From assembly GCF_026341125.1 (NCBI RefSeq), contig NZ_JAPEOR010000002.1, positions 682,001 to 746,000 of the forward strand: a stretch of 64,000 nt of DNA, read 5' to 3'. The stretch comes from Streptomyces sp. NBC_01142 (GTDB lineage Bacteria > Actinomycetota > Actinomycetes > Streptomycetales > Streptomycetaceae). A program made the position numbers and the translations under genes. Shown in pieces: positions 22,960 through 31,773 of the stretch (within the stretch, counting starts at the first letter, position 1; every line of letters begins with the position of its first letter). Under the pieces are notes generated by a model that saw only the letters and a list, made by a program, of their open reading frames with translations, searched no databases and was not told the DNA's origin.

Positions 22960-24801
22960 ATGCCTTCCTCCGTCGTACCGAGAACCGCCGCCCTCTCGGC
23001 CGTGGTCACCGCCGCACTGGCCGCAGGCCTGCTCGCCGGCTCCTCCGCCGCCTCCGCCGACGACGCCGCCGCCGGGATACGGATCCATGACATCCAGGGC
23101 TCCACCCGGATATCGCCGCTCGCCGGACAGCAGGTCGCCGATGTCGCGGGCATCGTCACGGGCGTACGGACGTTCGGCTCCAAGGGCTTCTGGTTCCAGG
23201 ACCCGCAGGCCGACAAGGACGCCGCCACCAGCGAGGGCATCTTCGTCTTCACCAGCTCCAACCCGACCGTCGCCGTGGGCGACGCGGTCACGGTCTCCGG
23301 CCTCGTCGGCGAGTACATCCCCGGCGGCATCTCCTCCGGCAACCAGTCGGTCACCCAGATCTCCAAGCCGACGGTGACCGTGGTCTCCTCGGGCAACGCA
23401 CTGCCCGCGCCCGTCACCGTCTCGGCGAAGTCGGTCCCCTCGGCGTACGCCCCGTCCGGTGACGCGGCGGCGGGCAACAGCATCAACGCGCTGACCCTCA
23501 AGCCCCGTACGTACGCCCTGGACTACTACGAGTCGCTGGAGGGCAGCAACGTACGCATCGGCTCCTCCCGCGTCGTCGGCGCCACCGACCCGTACTCCGA
23601 GCTGTGGGTGACGGTCAAGCCGCACGAGAACGACAGCAGGCGCGGCGGCACGGTCTACGGTGCGTACACCTCCCAGAACACCGGCCGGCTGCAGGTGCAG
23701 CAGCTCGCCCCGGTCGCTCAGCAGCCCTTCCCCAAGGCGAACGTCGGCGACTATCTGACCGGAACGACCGAAGGCCCGCTGGACTTCAACCAGTTCGGCG
23801 GCTACACGCTCGTCGCCCGCACCCTGGGCACGGTCGCCGACCGGGGCCTGGAGCCCGAGAAGACCCGCGCGCCGCGGCGCGGGGAACTGGCCGTCGCCAC
23901 GTACAACGTGGAGAATCTCGACCCGTCCGACCCGCAGGAGAAGTTCGACGCGCTCGCGGGGGCCGTCGTCGCCAACCTCTCTTCGCCCGACATCCTCGCC
24001 CTGGAGGAGATCCAGGACAACAACGGCGCGAAGAACGACGGCACGGTCGCCGCCGACCAGACGCTGAAGAAGTTCACGGACGCAATCGTGGCGGCGGGCG
24101 GCCCGGCGTACGAGTGGCGGACCATCGACCCCGAGAACAACAAGGACGGCGGGGAGCCCGGCGGCAACATCCGCCAGGTCTTCCTCTTCAACCCGGAGCG
24201 GGTCTCCTTCACGGACCGCGCGGGCGGCAGCGCGACGGCGGGCACGACTGTCGTGCAGGAAGGGCGCAAGGCCGCCCTGACCTTCTCCCCCGGCCGGATC
24301 GACCCGGCGAACACCGCCTGGGACAACAGCCGCAAGCCGCTGGCCGGCGAGTTCACCTTCCGCGGCCGCACGGTCTTTGTGATCGCCAACCACTTCGGCT
24401 CCAAGGGCGGCGACGAGAACCTGACCTCGCACCACCAGCCGCCGAACCGTTCCTCCGAGGTCAAGCGCCTGCTGCAGGCGCAGGCGGTCAACACCTTCGT
24501 CAAGGACATCCTGAAGGCCGAGCGCCGTGCCGACGTCCTGGTCCTCGGCGACATCAACGACTTCGAGTTCTCGGCGACGACGAAGGCACTGACGGACGGC
24601 GGCGCGCTCTACCCGGCGATCAAGTCCCTCCCCCGCTCGGAGCGTTACTCGTACGTCTTCCAGGGCAACAGCCAGGTGCTCGACCAGATCCTGACCAGCC
24701 CTTCGGTCGGCAACTTCACGTACGACAGCGTGCACATCAACGCGGAGTTCGCGGACCAGAACAGCGACCACGACCCGCAGGTGCTGCGTTTCCGCCCGTA
24801 A
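22960..24801 (+). CDS. Secreted endonuclease/exonuclease/phosphatase-family nuclease (ExeM/NucH-like)
   Basis: 613 residues. Sec signal peptide (residues 1-31, ending ASA). An OB-fold/lamin-tail-like region (IHDIQGSTRISPLAGQQVADVAGIVTGVR, with GFWFQDPQADKDAATSEGIFVF) precedes an exonuclease-endonuclease-phosphatase domain: ATYNVENLDPSD, ILALEEIQDNNGA (metal Glu), VFVIANHFGSKGGDEN, VLVLGDINDFEF (Asp/Asn pair) and the final NSDHDPQVLRF (Asp-His). This is the layout of extracellular DNases such as ExeM. Start ATG follows CGGAG. Likely role is extracellular DNA degradation and phosphate/nucleotide scavenging. Confidence 0.92.
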   Translation: MPSSVVPRTAALSAVVTAALAAGLLAGSSAASADDAAAGIRIHDIQGSTRISPLAGQQVADVAGIVTGVRTFGSKGFWFQDPQADKDAATSEGIFVFTSSNPTVAVGDAVTVSGLVGEYIPGGISSGNQSVTQISKPTVTVVSSGNALPAPVTVSAKSVPSAYAPSGDAAAGNSINALTLKPRTYALDYYESLEGSNVRIGSSRVVGATDPYSELWVTVKPHENDSRRGGTVYGAYTSQNTGRLQVQQLAPVAQQPFPKANVGDYLTGTTEGPLDFNQFGGYTLVARTLGTVADRGLEPEKTRAPRRGELAVATYNVENLDPSDPQEKFDALAGAVVANLSSPDILALEEIQDNNGAKNDGTVAADQTLKKFTDAIVAAGGPAYEWRTIDPENNKDGGEPGGNIRQVFLFNPERVSFTDRAGGSATAGTTVVQEGRKAALTFSPGRIDPANTAWDNSRKPLAGEFTFRGRTVFVIANHFGSKGGDENLTSHHQPPNRSSEVKRLLQAQAVNTFVKDILKAERRADVLVLGDINDFEFSATTKALTDGGALYPAIKSLPRSERYSYVFQGNSQVLDQILTSPSVGNFTYDSVHINAEFADQNSDHDPQVLRFRP

Positions 24802-24862
24802 CACCCTCCGGAACACCGTCCGGCCGCGCGCCCGGTTCACACTCCCGGGTTGCGCGCCCGGC

Positions 24863-25579
24863 TCACGCGCCCGCGCTGAGGCTCAGCGCGGGCGCGTACC
24901 GGTTCACGCCCCCTCCGGTCACGCCGGGGAAGCTCTGCACCCTGGCCCACTGCGGCGTGGGGGATCCGATGCCGTTACCGGGCGCGGACAGCGCCTCGAT
25001 GTGCGCCTCGGCGCTCGCCCACTCTGCGTAGTTGAGCACCCGCCTCCCGTCGAGGCTGATGTGGAAGTGCCCGGAGATCCCACCGGGGTGGGGGTGCGGA
25101 TCGGTCCCCAACGCCTCGAAGACGCCGTCCACCCAGGCACGCTGTCGCGCGGCGTCCGGCCCGTCGAACTCCACGTCCACGATCACGACGGAGCCGGGGA
25201 TCCGCCGGTCCTCGTTGCCGGCGCTGCTGCCGCTGCGGTAGAGCTCGTACGAATGGATCCCGAGCCGCTCGATACCGGGCACGGCGGCATCGATCTCCGC
25301 GCTCCTGTCGTCCCGGAACGTACGGAAGAACTCCTGGTAGGCGTCCTCGCCGGTCCACTGCGAGTAGTGCAGAAGGGTCCTGCCGTCCTCGCCGATGTGG
25401 ACGGTGTACGAGACAAGCCCGACGTCGGGCCACTCCCGGCTCTGCCAGGCCTGGGAAATGGCCTCGACGGCGCCGCGCTGTCGCTCGGGCGTACCCACGT
25501 CCCAGGTGGACACCTTGACGACACCGACGCCGGAACGGGTGAGGTCGGGCCGGGAGTCGGGCTGCACGATCACGGTCAT
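24863..25579 (-). CDS. Two-domain antibiotic biosynthesis monooxygenase (ABM)-fold protein
   Basis: 238 residues with two dimeric alpha-beta barrel units: VGLVSYTVHIGEDGRTLLHYSQWTGEDAYQEFF in the first (about residues 30-90) and GISGHFHISLDGRRVLNYAEWASAEAHIEAL in the second (about 170-215). Such ABM/DUF domains occur in quinol monooxygenases and in polyketide tailoring enzymes, but many copies are non-catalytic. ATG at 25579 follows GGAGG. Located apart from any biosynthetic cluster, so the substrate is unknown. Its last codons form part of a strong hairpin. Confidence 0.82.
   Translation of the reverse strand: MTVIVQPDSRPDLTRSGVGVVKVSTWDVGTPERQRGAVEAISQAWQSREWPDVGLVSYTVHIGEDGRTLLHYSQWTGEDAYQEFFRTFRDDRSAEIDAAVPGIERLGIHSYELYRSGSSAGNEDRRIPGSVVIVDVEFDGPDAARQRAWVDGVFEALGTDPHPHPGGISGHFHISLDGRRVLNYAEWASAEAHIEALSAPGNGIGSPTPQWARVQSFPGVTGGGVNRYAPALSLSAGA
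24866..24896. terminator. Hairpin overlapping the end of the ABM gene
   Basis: CGCGCCCGCGCTGA-GGC-TCAGCGCGGGCGCG, a perfect 14-bp stem, lies 64 bases after the nuclease stop and covers the last codons of the convergent gene. It can serve as terminator for the nuclease transcript. Confidence 0.6.
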
Positions 25580-25684
25580 GGCGATACCTCCTCGCTGGGC
25601 GCTCCCCTGCGATGCGCCGCTGATGACCATGGTGAAACGTCAAGTGCGATTGAGGTCAACGGTCACCGAGCCGCAGTCTGACGC

Positions 25685-25764
25685 CACACCACCGCACCGG
25701 ACCACCACCGCACAGGACCACCACCGCACAGGACCACCACCGCACAGGACCACCACCGCACCGG
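25685..25764. repeat. Five tandem 16-bp repeats
   Basis: Units of ACCACCACCGCACAGG (three exact copies at 25701-25748, flanked by variants ending CACCGG at 25685-25700 and 25749-25764), with no spacers. They lie between the ABM gene start and the end of the lipoprotein gene. The short unit and absence of spacers exclude CRISPR. Confidence 0.85.
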
Positions 25765-25783
25765 CGCACGGCCTCACGGCTGC

Positions 25784-26455
25784 TCAGCCGCCCGCACCCA
25801 CGTCGTTGTTCGGGGCTCCATCACCCACCGGCGGCAGATCACCGCGCTCGACCGGCGCGGCAGGAGCCGTCTTCTCCGGCAGGATCTCGTCCAGCTCCCG
25901 GTCGTCCGCCGGGTGCGTGGCCTTCGCCGCGCTGCGCAGGGTGTCCCGGTCCAGCGCCCGGTCGGCGCCGATCCGTACGACATGGCCGTCCTCGGACCAG
26001 GCGTACTCGTGCACGTTCCCCGCCGTCCGGTACCAGGACGTGCCGTCGCGCTCGCACGTCACGGGCTGCCCCTCCGCCTGGTACACGGGCCGTTCCGCGC
26101 AGTTGGCCTCGGTCAGCGTGCCACGGTCGACCTCCAGACGTATCTGTCCGCCGCTCCGGGAGACGTACACGCTCGAGAAACCGTCGCCGCCGGACACTCC
26201 GACGGACTGCTTGGCGAGGTCGTAGCCGGCCACCTCGGTGACGTAGATGTGCTCCATCGCCGACTGCATGTAGTCCGCCCGCGCCTCCAGTTCGGCCCGG
26301 TCCGGCGCAGGCCCCGAGGATGCGGCGCCCCTGGAGGGGCCTGACGAGGAGGAGCCGGACGAGGAGGAGCCGGAGGTGGCTGATTCCGTGCCGCAGCCGG
26401 CCAGGACAAGGGGAAGCAGCAGGACCAGTGGGACGTGACGCACGGCTCGGATCAT
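25784..26455 (-). CDS. Putative lipoprotein
   Basis: 223 residues. Lipoprotein signal MIRAVRHVPLVLLLPLVLAGC with lipobox LAGC (Cys21), then a Ser/Gly-rich tether. The mature part has an alpha helix (RAELEARADYMQSAMEHIYVTEV) and alternating strands with two Cys (TEANCAERPVY, PVTCERDGTSWY) that could form a disulphide. No known domain recognised. The C-terminus is Pro-rich. Lies downstream of another lipoprotein gene on the same strand, 22 bases apart, so probably co-transcribed. Confidence 0.82.
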   Translation of the reverse strand: MIRAVRHVPLVLLLPLVLAGCGTESATSGSSSSGSSSSGPSRGAASSGPAPDRAELEARADYMQSAMEHIYVTEVAGYDLAKQSVGVSGGDGFSSVYVSRSGGQIRLEVDRGTLTEANCAERPVYQAEGQPVTCERDGTSWYRTAGNVHEYAWSEDGHVVRIGADRALDRDTLRSAAKATHPADDRELDEILPEKTAPAAPVERGDLPPVGDGAPNNDVGAGG

Positions 26456-26477
26456 GTGTTCATCCTGCCATCCGGGG

Positions 26478-27200
26478 TCAGCTCGCGAGCCGAACTGCCC
26501 AGGCGGTGACGTCCAGTTCGGCCGCAGTCCCCATGTCCAGCGTGAACGGCAGGATCTGCTGCTCCCTGCCCGCGGCCGGTGCGACCACCAGATACTCCCC
26601 GGGCTTCGCGGCGTCGAACGAGGTCACCCGGTTCGTCCAGTGCAGAACCGACAGCACGCTCTGCCCCGGCGCCAGCGTCACCGGCTTCGGGCGCTGGTCC
26701 CGGCCCGCGTCGGTGAACGCGTTCCCGTGTGTGATCTTCAGTTTCAGCGGCTTGCGGTCCTTGTCCAGCGCGCCGACCTGCGGATAGCCGTTGACCTGGT
26801 AGGGCCGCTTGCCGCAGTTCGTCAGCGTGATGGTCACGGCGCGATGTCCCATCGCCGCGTTCACGACATCGTTCGTCACGACCACGCCCGAGGCGGGGCA
26901 CGCGGCCGGGACGGGCGACGCCGTCGGTGACGGCTGTGCGCCCGGGTGGCTGCCGGGGGATGCGGTCAGCGGGTCCGGCTTCACGCCGAGCTCGCGGGGT
27001 GCGACAGGCTCCGCCGCCGCCTCCTCGACCGTCGTGCTCCCGCACCCGCTCAGCACACCGGCCACCACGCCGGCCATCACAGCCACTGCCGTCCGTCGTC
27101 CCAGGGATCTCGCAACAGAGGCCCTCCGCCGTCCACGAGAAAGCACCTCGCCGGTGCCCGACGTCGAACCGGTCACCGGGGCTACGCGCTGTTCGGTCAT
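26478..27200 (-). CDS. DUF4232-domain lipoprotein
   Basis: 240 residues. An unusually long, Arg-rich N-terminal region precedes the hydrophobic segment TAVAVMAGVVAGVLSGC, with lipobox LSGC at Cys53. After a Pro/Ser tether the C-terminal DUF4232 domain reads HRAVTITLTNCGKRPYQVNGYPQVGALDKD and later TLAPGQSVLSVLHWTN, the pattern of actinobacterial surface lipoproteins of unknown role. ATG at 27200 follows GGGAGGGA. First gene of a probable two-lipoprotein operon. Confidence 0.85.
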   Translation of the reverse strand: MTEQRVAPVTGSTSGTGEVLSRGRRRASVARSLGRRTAVAVMAGVVAGVLSGCGSTTVEEAAAEPVAPRELGVKPDPLTASPGSHPGAQPSPTASPVPAACPASGVVVTNDVVNAAMGHRAVTITLTNCGKRPYQVNGYPQVGALDKDRKPLKLKITHGNAFTDAGRDQRPKPVTLAPGQSVLSVLHWTNRVTSFDAAKPGEYLVVAPAAGREQQILPFTLDMGTAAELDVTAWAVRLAS

Positions 27201-27370
27201 GTTCAGGTCCCTCCCCTGTTCTGCCCTGACGCACCCCCAGCCGATCATGCCAGGTACCGGCCGCGGCGACTCGCCTATGCCGGGTCCACTACATCTCGTA
27301 GGAGTTCTTCACGAACCCTGAAGAAGATCTAAGTGGACCTTCACGGTTTGTCTGCCCGAAACTGCGGAGT

Positions 27371-28261
27371 ATGAGTACATCCCACCCGCTAAGCGCACCG
27401 AGCCCCTTCGGTCGTGCACTCTGCGCGATGATCACGCCCTTCACCGCCGACGGCGAGCTGGACTCCGAGGCGGCACAGAAGCTCGCCGCGCACCTGGTCG
27501 GGGAGGGCTGTGACGGGCTGGTGCTCAACGGCACCACCGGCGAGTCCCCCACCACCAGCGACGCCGAGAAGACCGCGCTGGTACGGGCCGTGCGCGAGGC
27601 GGTCGGCGAGCGGGCGAGCATCGTCGCGGGCGTGGGCAGCGCGGACACCCGGCATACGGTCGAGCTGGCGCGGGCGGCCGAAGAGGCGGGCGCGGACGGG
27701 GTGTTGGTGGTGACGCCGTACTACAGCCGTCCCCCGCAGGCAGCCGTCGAGGCGCACTTCCGACGTGTCGCGGACGCGGTCGGCATCCCGCTGATGCTGT
27801 ACGACATCCCCGGCCGCACCGGCACCCGCATCGAGCCGGAGACGATGCTGCGGCTGGCCGAACACCCGGGCATCGTGGCCGTCAAGGACTGTGCGTACGA
27901 CCTGCTCGGCGCGACCAAGGTGATCGCACGCACCTCAGTGGCGTACTACTCGGGCTCCGAGGAGATGAATCTGCCGCTGTACGCGGTGGGCGGCGCGGGC
28001 TTCGTCAGCACGGTCGCGAACGTCGCGCCCCGGCAGCTGCGGGCGGTACTCGACGCGTACGACGCGGGCAGGGTCGCCGAGGCCGCCCGTCTCAACCAAC
28101 TCACCGCCCCGCTGATCGAGTTGATGATGGCGTCGGGGCTGCCCGGCACGGTGACGGTGAAGGCGCTGCTGGGCGGGCCGGTCCGGGAACCGCTGCAGCC
28201 CGCCGGCAGCGAGGCGACCGACGGGCTGCGTGCTGCGTACGAGGAGCTGACTCAGTCGTAG
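27371..28261 (+). CDS. dapA: 4-hydroxy-tetrahydrodipicolinate synthase
   Basis: 296 residues. It condenses pyruvate with aspartate semialdehyde, the first step of the lysine/diaminopimelate branch. Signatures: LNGTTGESPTT (Thr55/Thr56), Tyr144 in YDIPGRTG with Arg149, and Schiff-base Lys172 in GIVAVKDCAYD. These are all residues of a true DapA rather than the KdgD-type paralogue at 10.4 kb. Streptomyces commonly have more than one dapA copy. GGAG lies almost at the ATG, so initiation could be weak or further downstream. The dapD gene for a later step is 300 bases away on the opposite strand. Confidence 0.92.
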   Translation: MSTSHPLSAPSPFGRALCAMITPFTADGELDSEAAQKLAAHLVGEGCDGLVLNGTTGESPTTSDAEKTALVRAVREAVGERASIVAGVGSADTRHTVELARAAEEAGADGVLVVTPYYSRPPQAAVEAHFRRVADAVGIPLMLYDIPGRTGTRIEPETMLRLAEHPGIVAVKDCAYDLLGATKVIARTSVAYYSGSEEMNLPLYAVGGAGFVSTVANVAPRQLRAVLDAYDAGRVAEAARLNQLTAPLIELMMASGLPGTVTVKALLGGPVREPLQPAGSEATDGLRAAYEELTQS

Positions 28262-28458
28262 ACGTACGTGGCCCCGAAGAGCGCGGCGTGCTCCAGGACA
28301 TCCTCGAGCGGGTCGTCGATCTGTCCGGTGGAAATGAGCGTCACACGGGGGGCGTTGTGGGAGTCGGTGTGTGACTCGTCGGCCTGCGCGACCCCGGCCG
28401 AAGCCATCGCCACTGCCGCCGTGAGTGCGCCGAGCACAGCCAGTCCGCTCGTCTTCAT
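28252..28458 (-). CDS. Small secreted protein
   Basis: 68 residues. Signal peptide MKTSGLAVLGALTAAVAMASAGVAQA followed by a 42-residue mature chain, DESHTDSHNAPRVTLISTGQIDDPLEDVLEHAALFGATYVYD. Good ribosome-binding site (GAGGAA, eight bases before ATG). The last ten bases overlap the end of dapA on the other strand. No Cys and no known motif; the amphipathic, acidic C-terminus recalls small exported Streptomyces proteins, but I cannot name a family. Confidence 0.75.
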   Translation of the reverse strand: MKTSGLAVLGALTAAVAMASAGVAQADESHTDSHNAPRVTLISTGQIDDPLEDVLEHAALFGATYVYD

Positions 28459-28561
28459 ATGGGGTTCCTCGCCTTGCCTGTTCGCCGGACCATACGTCGA
28501 TCTGCCTGCCTATCCGCCCGTCCGGCGGAAAGGTCACGGCAGATCACGCAAGATCATCCGA

Positions 28562-29551
28562 TCAGTTGTGGCTGTGGAGCACTTCGTTGAGGCCGCCCCA
28601 GACCGCGTTGTTCGGGCGGGCCTCGACGGCGCCGGTGACCGAGTTGCGGCGGAAGAGGATGTTGCTCGCGCCGGAGAGCTCACGGGCCTTGACGATCTGC
28701 CCGTCGGGCATGGTGACCCGGGTGCCGGCGGTGACGTACAGCCCGGCCTCGACGACGCACTCGTCACCGAGCGCGATGCCGACGCCCGCCTCGGCGCCGA
28801 TCAGGCAGCGCTCGCCGATGACGATGCGGACGTTGCCGCCGCCGGAGAGGGTACCCATGGTGGAGGCGCCGCCACCGATGTCGGAGCCGTCGCCGACGAC
28901 GACGCCCGCGGAGATCCGGCCCTCGACCATGGAGGTGCCGAGTGTGCCGGCGTTGAAGTTGACGAAGCCCTCGTGCATGACGGTGGTGCCCTCGGCGAGG
29001 TGCGCGCCGAGGCGGACGCGGTCGGCGTCGGCGATGCGTACGCCCTTGGGGGCGACGTAGTCCGTCATCCGCGGGAACTTGTCGATGCTCGTCACGGCCA
29101 GGTGCAGGCCCTCGGCGCGGGCATTGAGCCGCACGGTCTCGACCTGGTCCACGGCCACCGGGCCGAGGCTCGTCCAGGCGACATTGGCGAGGAGCCCGAA
29201 GACACCGTCCAGGTTCTGGCCGTGCGGCTGGACCAGGCGGTGGGAGAGCAGGTGGAGCCGCAGGTACGCGTCGTGGGCGTCCAGCGGCTTGTCGTCGAGG
29301 GAGGCGATGACCGTACGGACCGCGACGACCTCGACCCCGCGGCGCGGGTCGGGCCCGACGGCCTTGGCGGCGCCGGCCCCGAGGAGCTCGGCGGCCCGCT
29401 CGGCGGTCAGCCGCTCGGTACCGGCGGGGCCGGGCTCGACGGAGAGCTCGGGGGCGGGGAACCAGGTGTCGAGGACGGTGCCGTCGGCAGTGAGCGTGGC
29501 GAGTCCGGCGGCGACGGCGCCGGTGGTGCGAGTAGCAGTCGTGTCGGTCAT
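28562..29551 (-). CDS. dapD: 2,3,4,5-tetrahydropyridine-2,6-dicarboxylate N-succinyltransferase
   Basis: 329 residues, actinobacterial DapD. It transfers succinyl from succinyl-CoA to tetrahydrodipicolinate in lysine/meso-DAP synthesis. An N-terminal alpha/beta domain ([42 protein letters not shown]) precedes left-handed beta-helix hexapeptide repeats ([61 protein letters not shown]). The catalytic Glu is in [11 protein letters not shown] at 29551. Works in the same pathway as the nearby convergent dapA product. Confidence 0.94.
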   Translation of the reverse strand: MTDTTATRTTGAVAAGLATLTADGTVLDTWFPAPELSVEPGPAGTERLTAERAAELLGAGAAKAVGPDPRRGVEVVAVRTVIASLDDKPLDAHDAYLRLHLLSHRLVQPHGQNLDGVFGLLANVAWTSLGPVAVDQVETVRLNARAEGLHLAVTSIDKFPRMTDYVAPKGVRIADADRVRLGAHLAEGTTVMHEGFVNFNAGTLGTSMVEGRISAGVVVGDGSDIGGGASTMGTLSGGGNVRIVIGERCLIGAEAGVGIALGDECVVEAGLYVTAGTRVTMPDGQIVKARELSGASNILFRRNSVTGAVEARPNNAVWGGLNEVLHSHN

Positions 29552-29652
29552 GACACGAAACCTAACCGCCCGGGCGCCACCTGAGCCAACCGGTCTCAAC
29601 GTCCGGTCCCGTCCGAAGCTCCGCTCAGCACTCACCACTCAGCACTCACCGC

Positions 29653-30186
29653 TCAGCCGATAACGCGCGCCAGCATCTCCCGCGCGTACTCCGCCTCGTA
29701 CACCCCGTCCGTCAGCAGCACCTGCAAGCAGATCCCGTCCATCAGCGCCACCAGAGCCCTCGCCGTGGCGGGATCCGTCCGGCGGTCCAGGATCTCGGCG
29801 AGGTCGCACCACTCCGTGGCGACCGGCCGCAGCGCGGGCCGGCGCAGGGCCGCCAGATAGAGCTCGTACTCCAGCTCCACCCCCGTACGGTCCCCGGAGA
29901 TCCACTCCCCCATCAGCCGGGCGAGCTCCTCGGCGAGATCGGCGTCCGGGTCGGCGAGCGCACCGCTGGCCCGCACCATCGCCGCGAAGCCTTCGTTGGC
30001 CTGCCGCAGCGCCGCGACCATCAGCTCGTCGAGGGTCTTGAAGTGGTACGTCGTCGAGCCGAGCGGCACATCCGCCTCGGCGGCGACGGAGCGGTGGCTC
30101 AGCCCTGCGATGCCCTTGGCCCCGACCACCCGGATCGCCGCGTCGATGATGCGCTGGCGGCGCTCGGGGTCGTACCGTCGTGCCAT
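29653..30186 (-). CDS. TetR-family repressor of the adjacent SMR pump
   Basis: 177 residues. N-terminal TetR HTH (RRQRIIDAAIRVVGAKGIAGLSHRSVAAEADVPLGSTTYHFKTLDELMVAAL) and a C-terminal helical ligand domain. Its ATG overlaps the stop of the SMR gene (ATGA), so pump and regulator form one operon read from the SMR promoter, where two palindromes lie. A QacR/EbrR-like repressor released by cationic drugs is the likely role; ligand unknown. Confidence 0.9.
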   Translation of the reverse strand: MARRYDPERRQRIIDAAIRVVGAKGIAGLSHRSVAAEADVPLGSTTYHFKTLDELMVAALRQANEGFAAMVRASGALADPDADLAEELARLMGEWISGDRTGVELEYELYLAALRRPALRPVATEWCDLAEILDRRTDPATARALVALMDGICLQVLLTDGVYEAEYAREMLARVIG

Positions 30187-30506
30187 CAGTGAGCCCCTCC
30201 GAGGTTGAGCAGTACGACCCCGGCAATGACCAGCACGAGGCCCGCCAGCTTGGCCGCGCCCACCGATTCGCCCAGGAAGAGCATCCCGATCGCGGCGATG
30301 GCGGCGGTGCCCACGCCCGCCCAGATCGCGTAGGCCGTGCCCACGCTCATCGTCTTCAGAGTCTGCGCGAGCAGGGTGAAGGCGACCAGATAGCCGACAG
30401 CCGTCCCGAGCGAGGGCCACAGCTTACTGAAGCCGTCGCTGTACTTCATGGCCGTCGTCCCGGCCACTTCTGCCGCGATCGCCGCGGCCAGCAGAAAGTA
30501 GGGCAT
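30186..30506 (-). CDS. Small multidrug resistance (SMR/EmrE-like) efflux protein
   Basis: 106 residues with four membrane helices: MPYFLLAAAIAAEVAGTTAMKYSDGF, WPSLGTAVGYLVAFTLLAQTLKTM, VGTAYAIWAGVGTAAIAAIGMLFLG and AAKLAGLVLVIAGVVLLNLGGAH. The essential membrane Glu13 is present, as is the AYAIWAGVGTA signature of quaternary-ammonium exporters (QacE/EbrA type). Works as a proton-coupled dimer in the membrane. Read first in an operon with the TetR gene; two palindromes precede the start. Confidence 0.92.
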   Translation of the reverse strand: MPYFLLAAAIAAEVAGTTAMKYSDGFSKLWPSLGTAVGYLVAFTLLAQTLKTMSVGTAYAIWAGVGTAAIAAIGMLFLGESVGAAKLAGLVLVIAGVVLLNLGGAH

Positions 30507-30547
30507 GTGTACGACGGTACACATCGTTGCGTACAACCGTACGCAAC
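30506..30547. promoter_or_regulatory. Two palindromic TetR operators in front of the SMR gene
   Basis: TGTGTAC-GACG-GTACACA (30506-30523) and GTTGCGTAC-AACC-GTACGCAAC (30526-30547) are both perfect inverted repeats around a four-base spacer and share the GTAC-n4-GTAC core. Their centres are 22 bp apart, about two helical turns, so two TetR dimers could bind the same DNA face. The first touches the SMR start codon. Confidence 0.75.
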
Positions 30548-30660
30548 ACACGCTGAACATCTTGGCGCACACAAGGGACGGGGGCGCGCTGACCCACCCG
30601 CCGCCCCTCCCGCTACGGTGTCCCGTCCGATCAGGCACAAGACACGCGGGAGACACACCA

Positions 30661-31755
30661 GTGGCATACGGAAACGCGCCCCAGGCAGGCCCTCCAGGCT
30701 GGGGCGGCTGGATGCCCCCACCGCCGCCCAAGCCCGGAGTGATACCCCTGGCGCCGCTCGGCCTCGGCGACGTGCTGGGCGGGGCCTTCGCCACCGTCGG
30801 CCGGTGCTGGAAGCAGCTGTTCGGGATAGCCCTGACCGTCTACGGCGCGGGGGTGCTCGTGATCGGGGCGGCGCTGGCCCTCGCGTACGCCGCCATGGGG
30901 GACCATGTTTCCGGGGTCTTCGACGTTCCCTCCGACCAGGAACCGTCCTGGGACGACGCCCGCCCGCTGCTCATCGCGTTCCTGTGTGTCTGGGTGCTCA
31001 GCCTGGTGGTGCTGACGCTGGCCAACGCGATGCTCCAAGCCTGCTGCCCGGCGATCCTCCAGGACGCCGTCATCGGCCGCCGCGTCACGTTCGGCACGGT
31101 CTGGCGCCGCGCGTGGAGCCGGGTCCCCGCGGTGCTCGGGACCGTCTTTCTCACCTCGCTGATCGGTCTCGTACCGGCGGCTCTGGCCATGGCCTTCTTC
31201 GTGCTGCTGGTCCTCGCCCTGGTCACCCAGGACGGTTCCCTCGCGGCCTGGGCACTGCTCCCGCTGCTGGGCGCTGTGGCGTCCTGTCCGGCGGCCGTCT
31301 GGCTCTGGGTGAAGTTCCTGTTCGCCCCGGCCGCGGCCGTCCTCGAGCGGCAGGGCCCGATCGCGGCGATGCGGCGCTCCTCCCAGCTGGTGCGAGGCGA
31401 CTGGTGGCGGATCTTCGGCATCTCGCTGCTGGCCGCGATCATCGCGGCGGGGGTGGGCTATGTCGTCCAGCTGCCGTTGAACTTCCTCGGAGCGCTGCCC
31501 GGGACGGTCGGCACATCGGAACTGGGGCCCGAGCTCACCGCCGGACAGGCCATGGTCGCCATGGTCGGCATGCTGATCGCGCTCTTCGTGGGGCAGATGA
31601 TCGGCCAGATCTTCAGCGCCACATTCCCGCAGCTGGTCAACAGCCTGCTCTACGTCGACCAGCGCATCCGCAAGGAGAACCTGGCCCCGGCCCTCGCCGA
31701 GGCCGCTGCCGTACCGCCCACGGCACCCACCGCCGCCGCGGCGCCCACCGGCTGA
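30661..31755 (+). CDS. Integral membrane protein with Pro-rich N-terminus (DUF7847/GPDPase membrane-domain-like)
   Basis: 364 residues. A short Pro/Gly-rich cytoplasmic head (GWMPPPPPKPGVIPLAPLGLGDVLGGAFATVGRCWKQLFGIAL) leads into about six membrane segments. The pattern PLGLGDVLGGAFATVGRCWK and later LERQGPIAAMRRSSQLVRGDWWRIFGISLL is common to a large actinobacterial family related to glycerophosphodiesterase membrane domains; function unknown. The tail is Ala/Pro-rich. GTG at 30661 follows GGGAG. Divergent from the SMR operon. Confidence 0.85.
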   Translation: MAYGNAPQAGPPGWGGWMPPPPPKPGVIPLAPLGLGDVLGGAFATVGRCWKQLFGIALTVYGAGVLVIGAALALAYAAMGDHVSGVFDVPSDQEPSWDDARPLLIAFLCVWVLSLVVLTLANAMLQACCPAILQDAVIGRRVTFGTVWRRAWSRVPAVLGTVFLTSLIGLVPAALAMAFFVLLVLALVTQDGSLAAWALLPLLGAVASCPAAVWLWVKFLFAPAAAVLERQGPIAAMRRSSQLVRGDWWRIFGISLLAAIIAAGVGYVVQLPLNFLGALPGTVGTSELGPELTAGQAMVAMVGMLIALFVGQMIGQIFSATFPQLVNSLLYVDQRIRKENLAPALAEAAAVPPTAPTAAAAPTG

Positions 31756-31773
31756 TCCCGCTACTCGATCAGC
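31751..31773. terminator. Short hairpin between convergent genes
   Basis: GCTGATC (31751-31757) and GATCAGC (31767-31773) pair around a nine-base loop at the junction of the membrane protein gene and the VOC gene; weak but well placed. Confidence 0.4.

Noticed and set aside
25685..25764. CRISPR array
   Set aside because: Repeats of 16 bp are contiguous without spacers and no cas gene is near.
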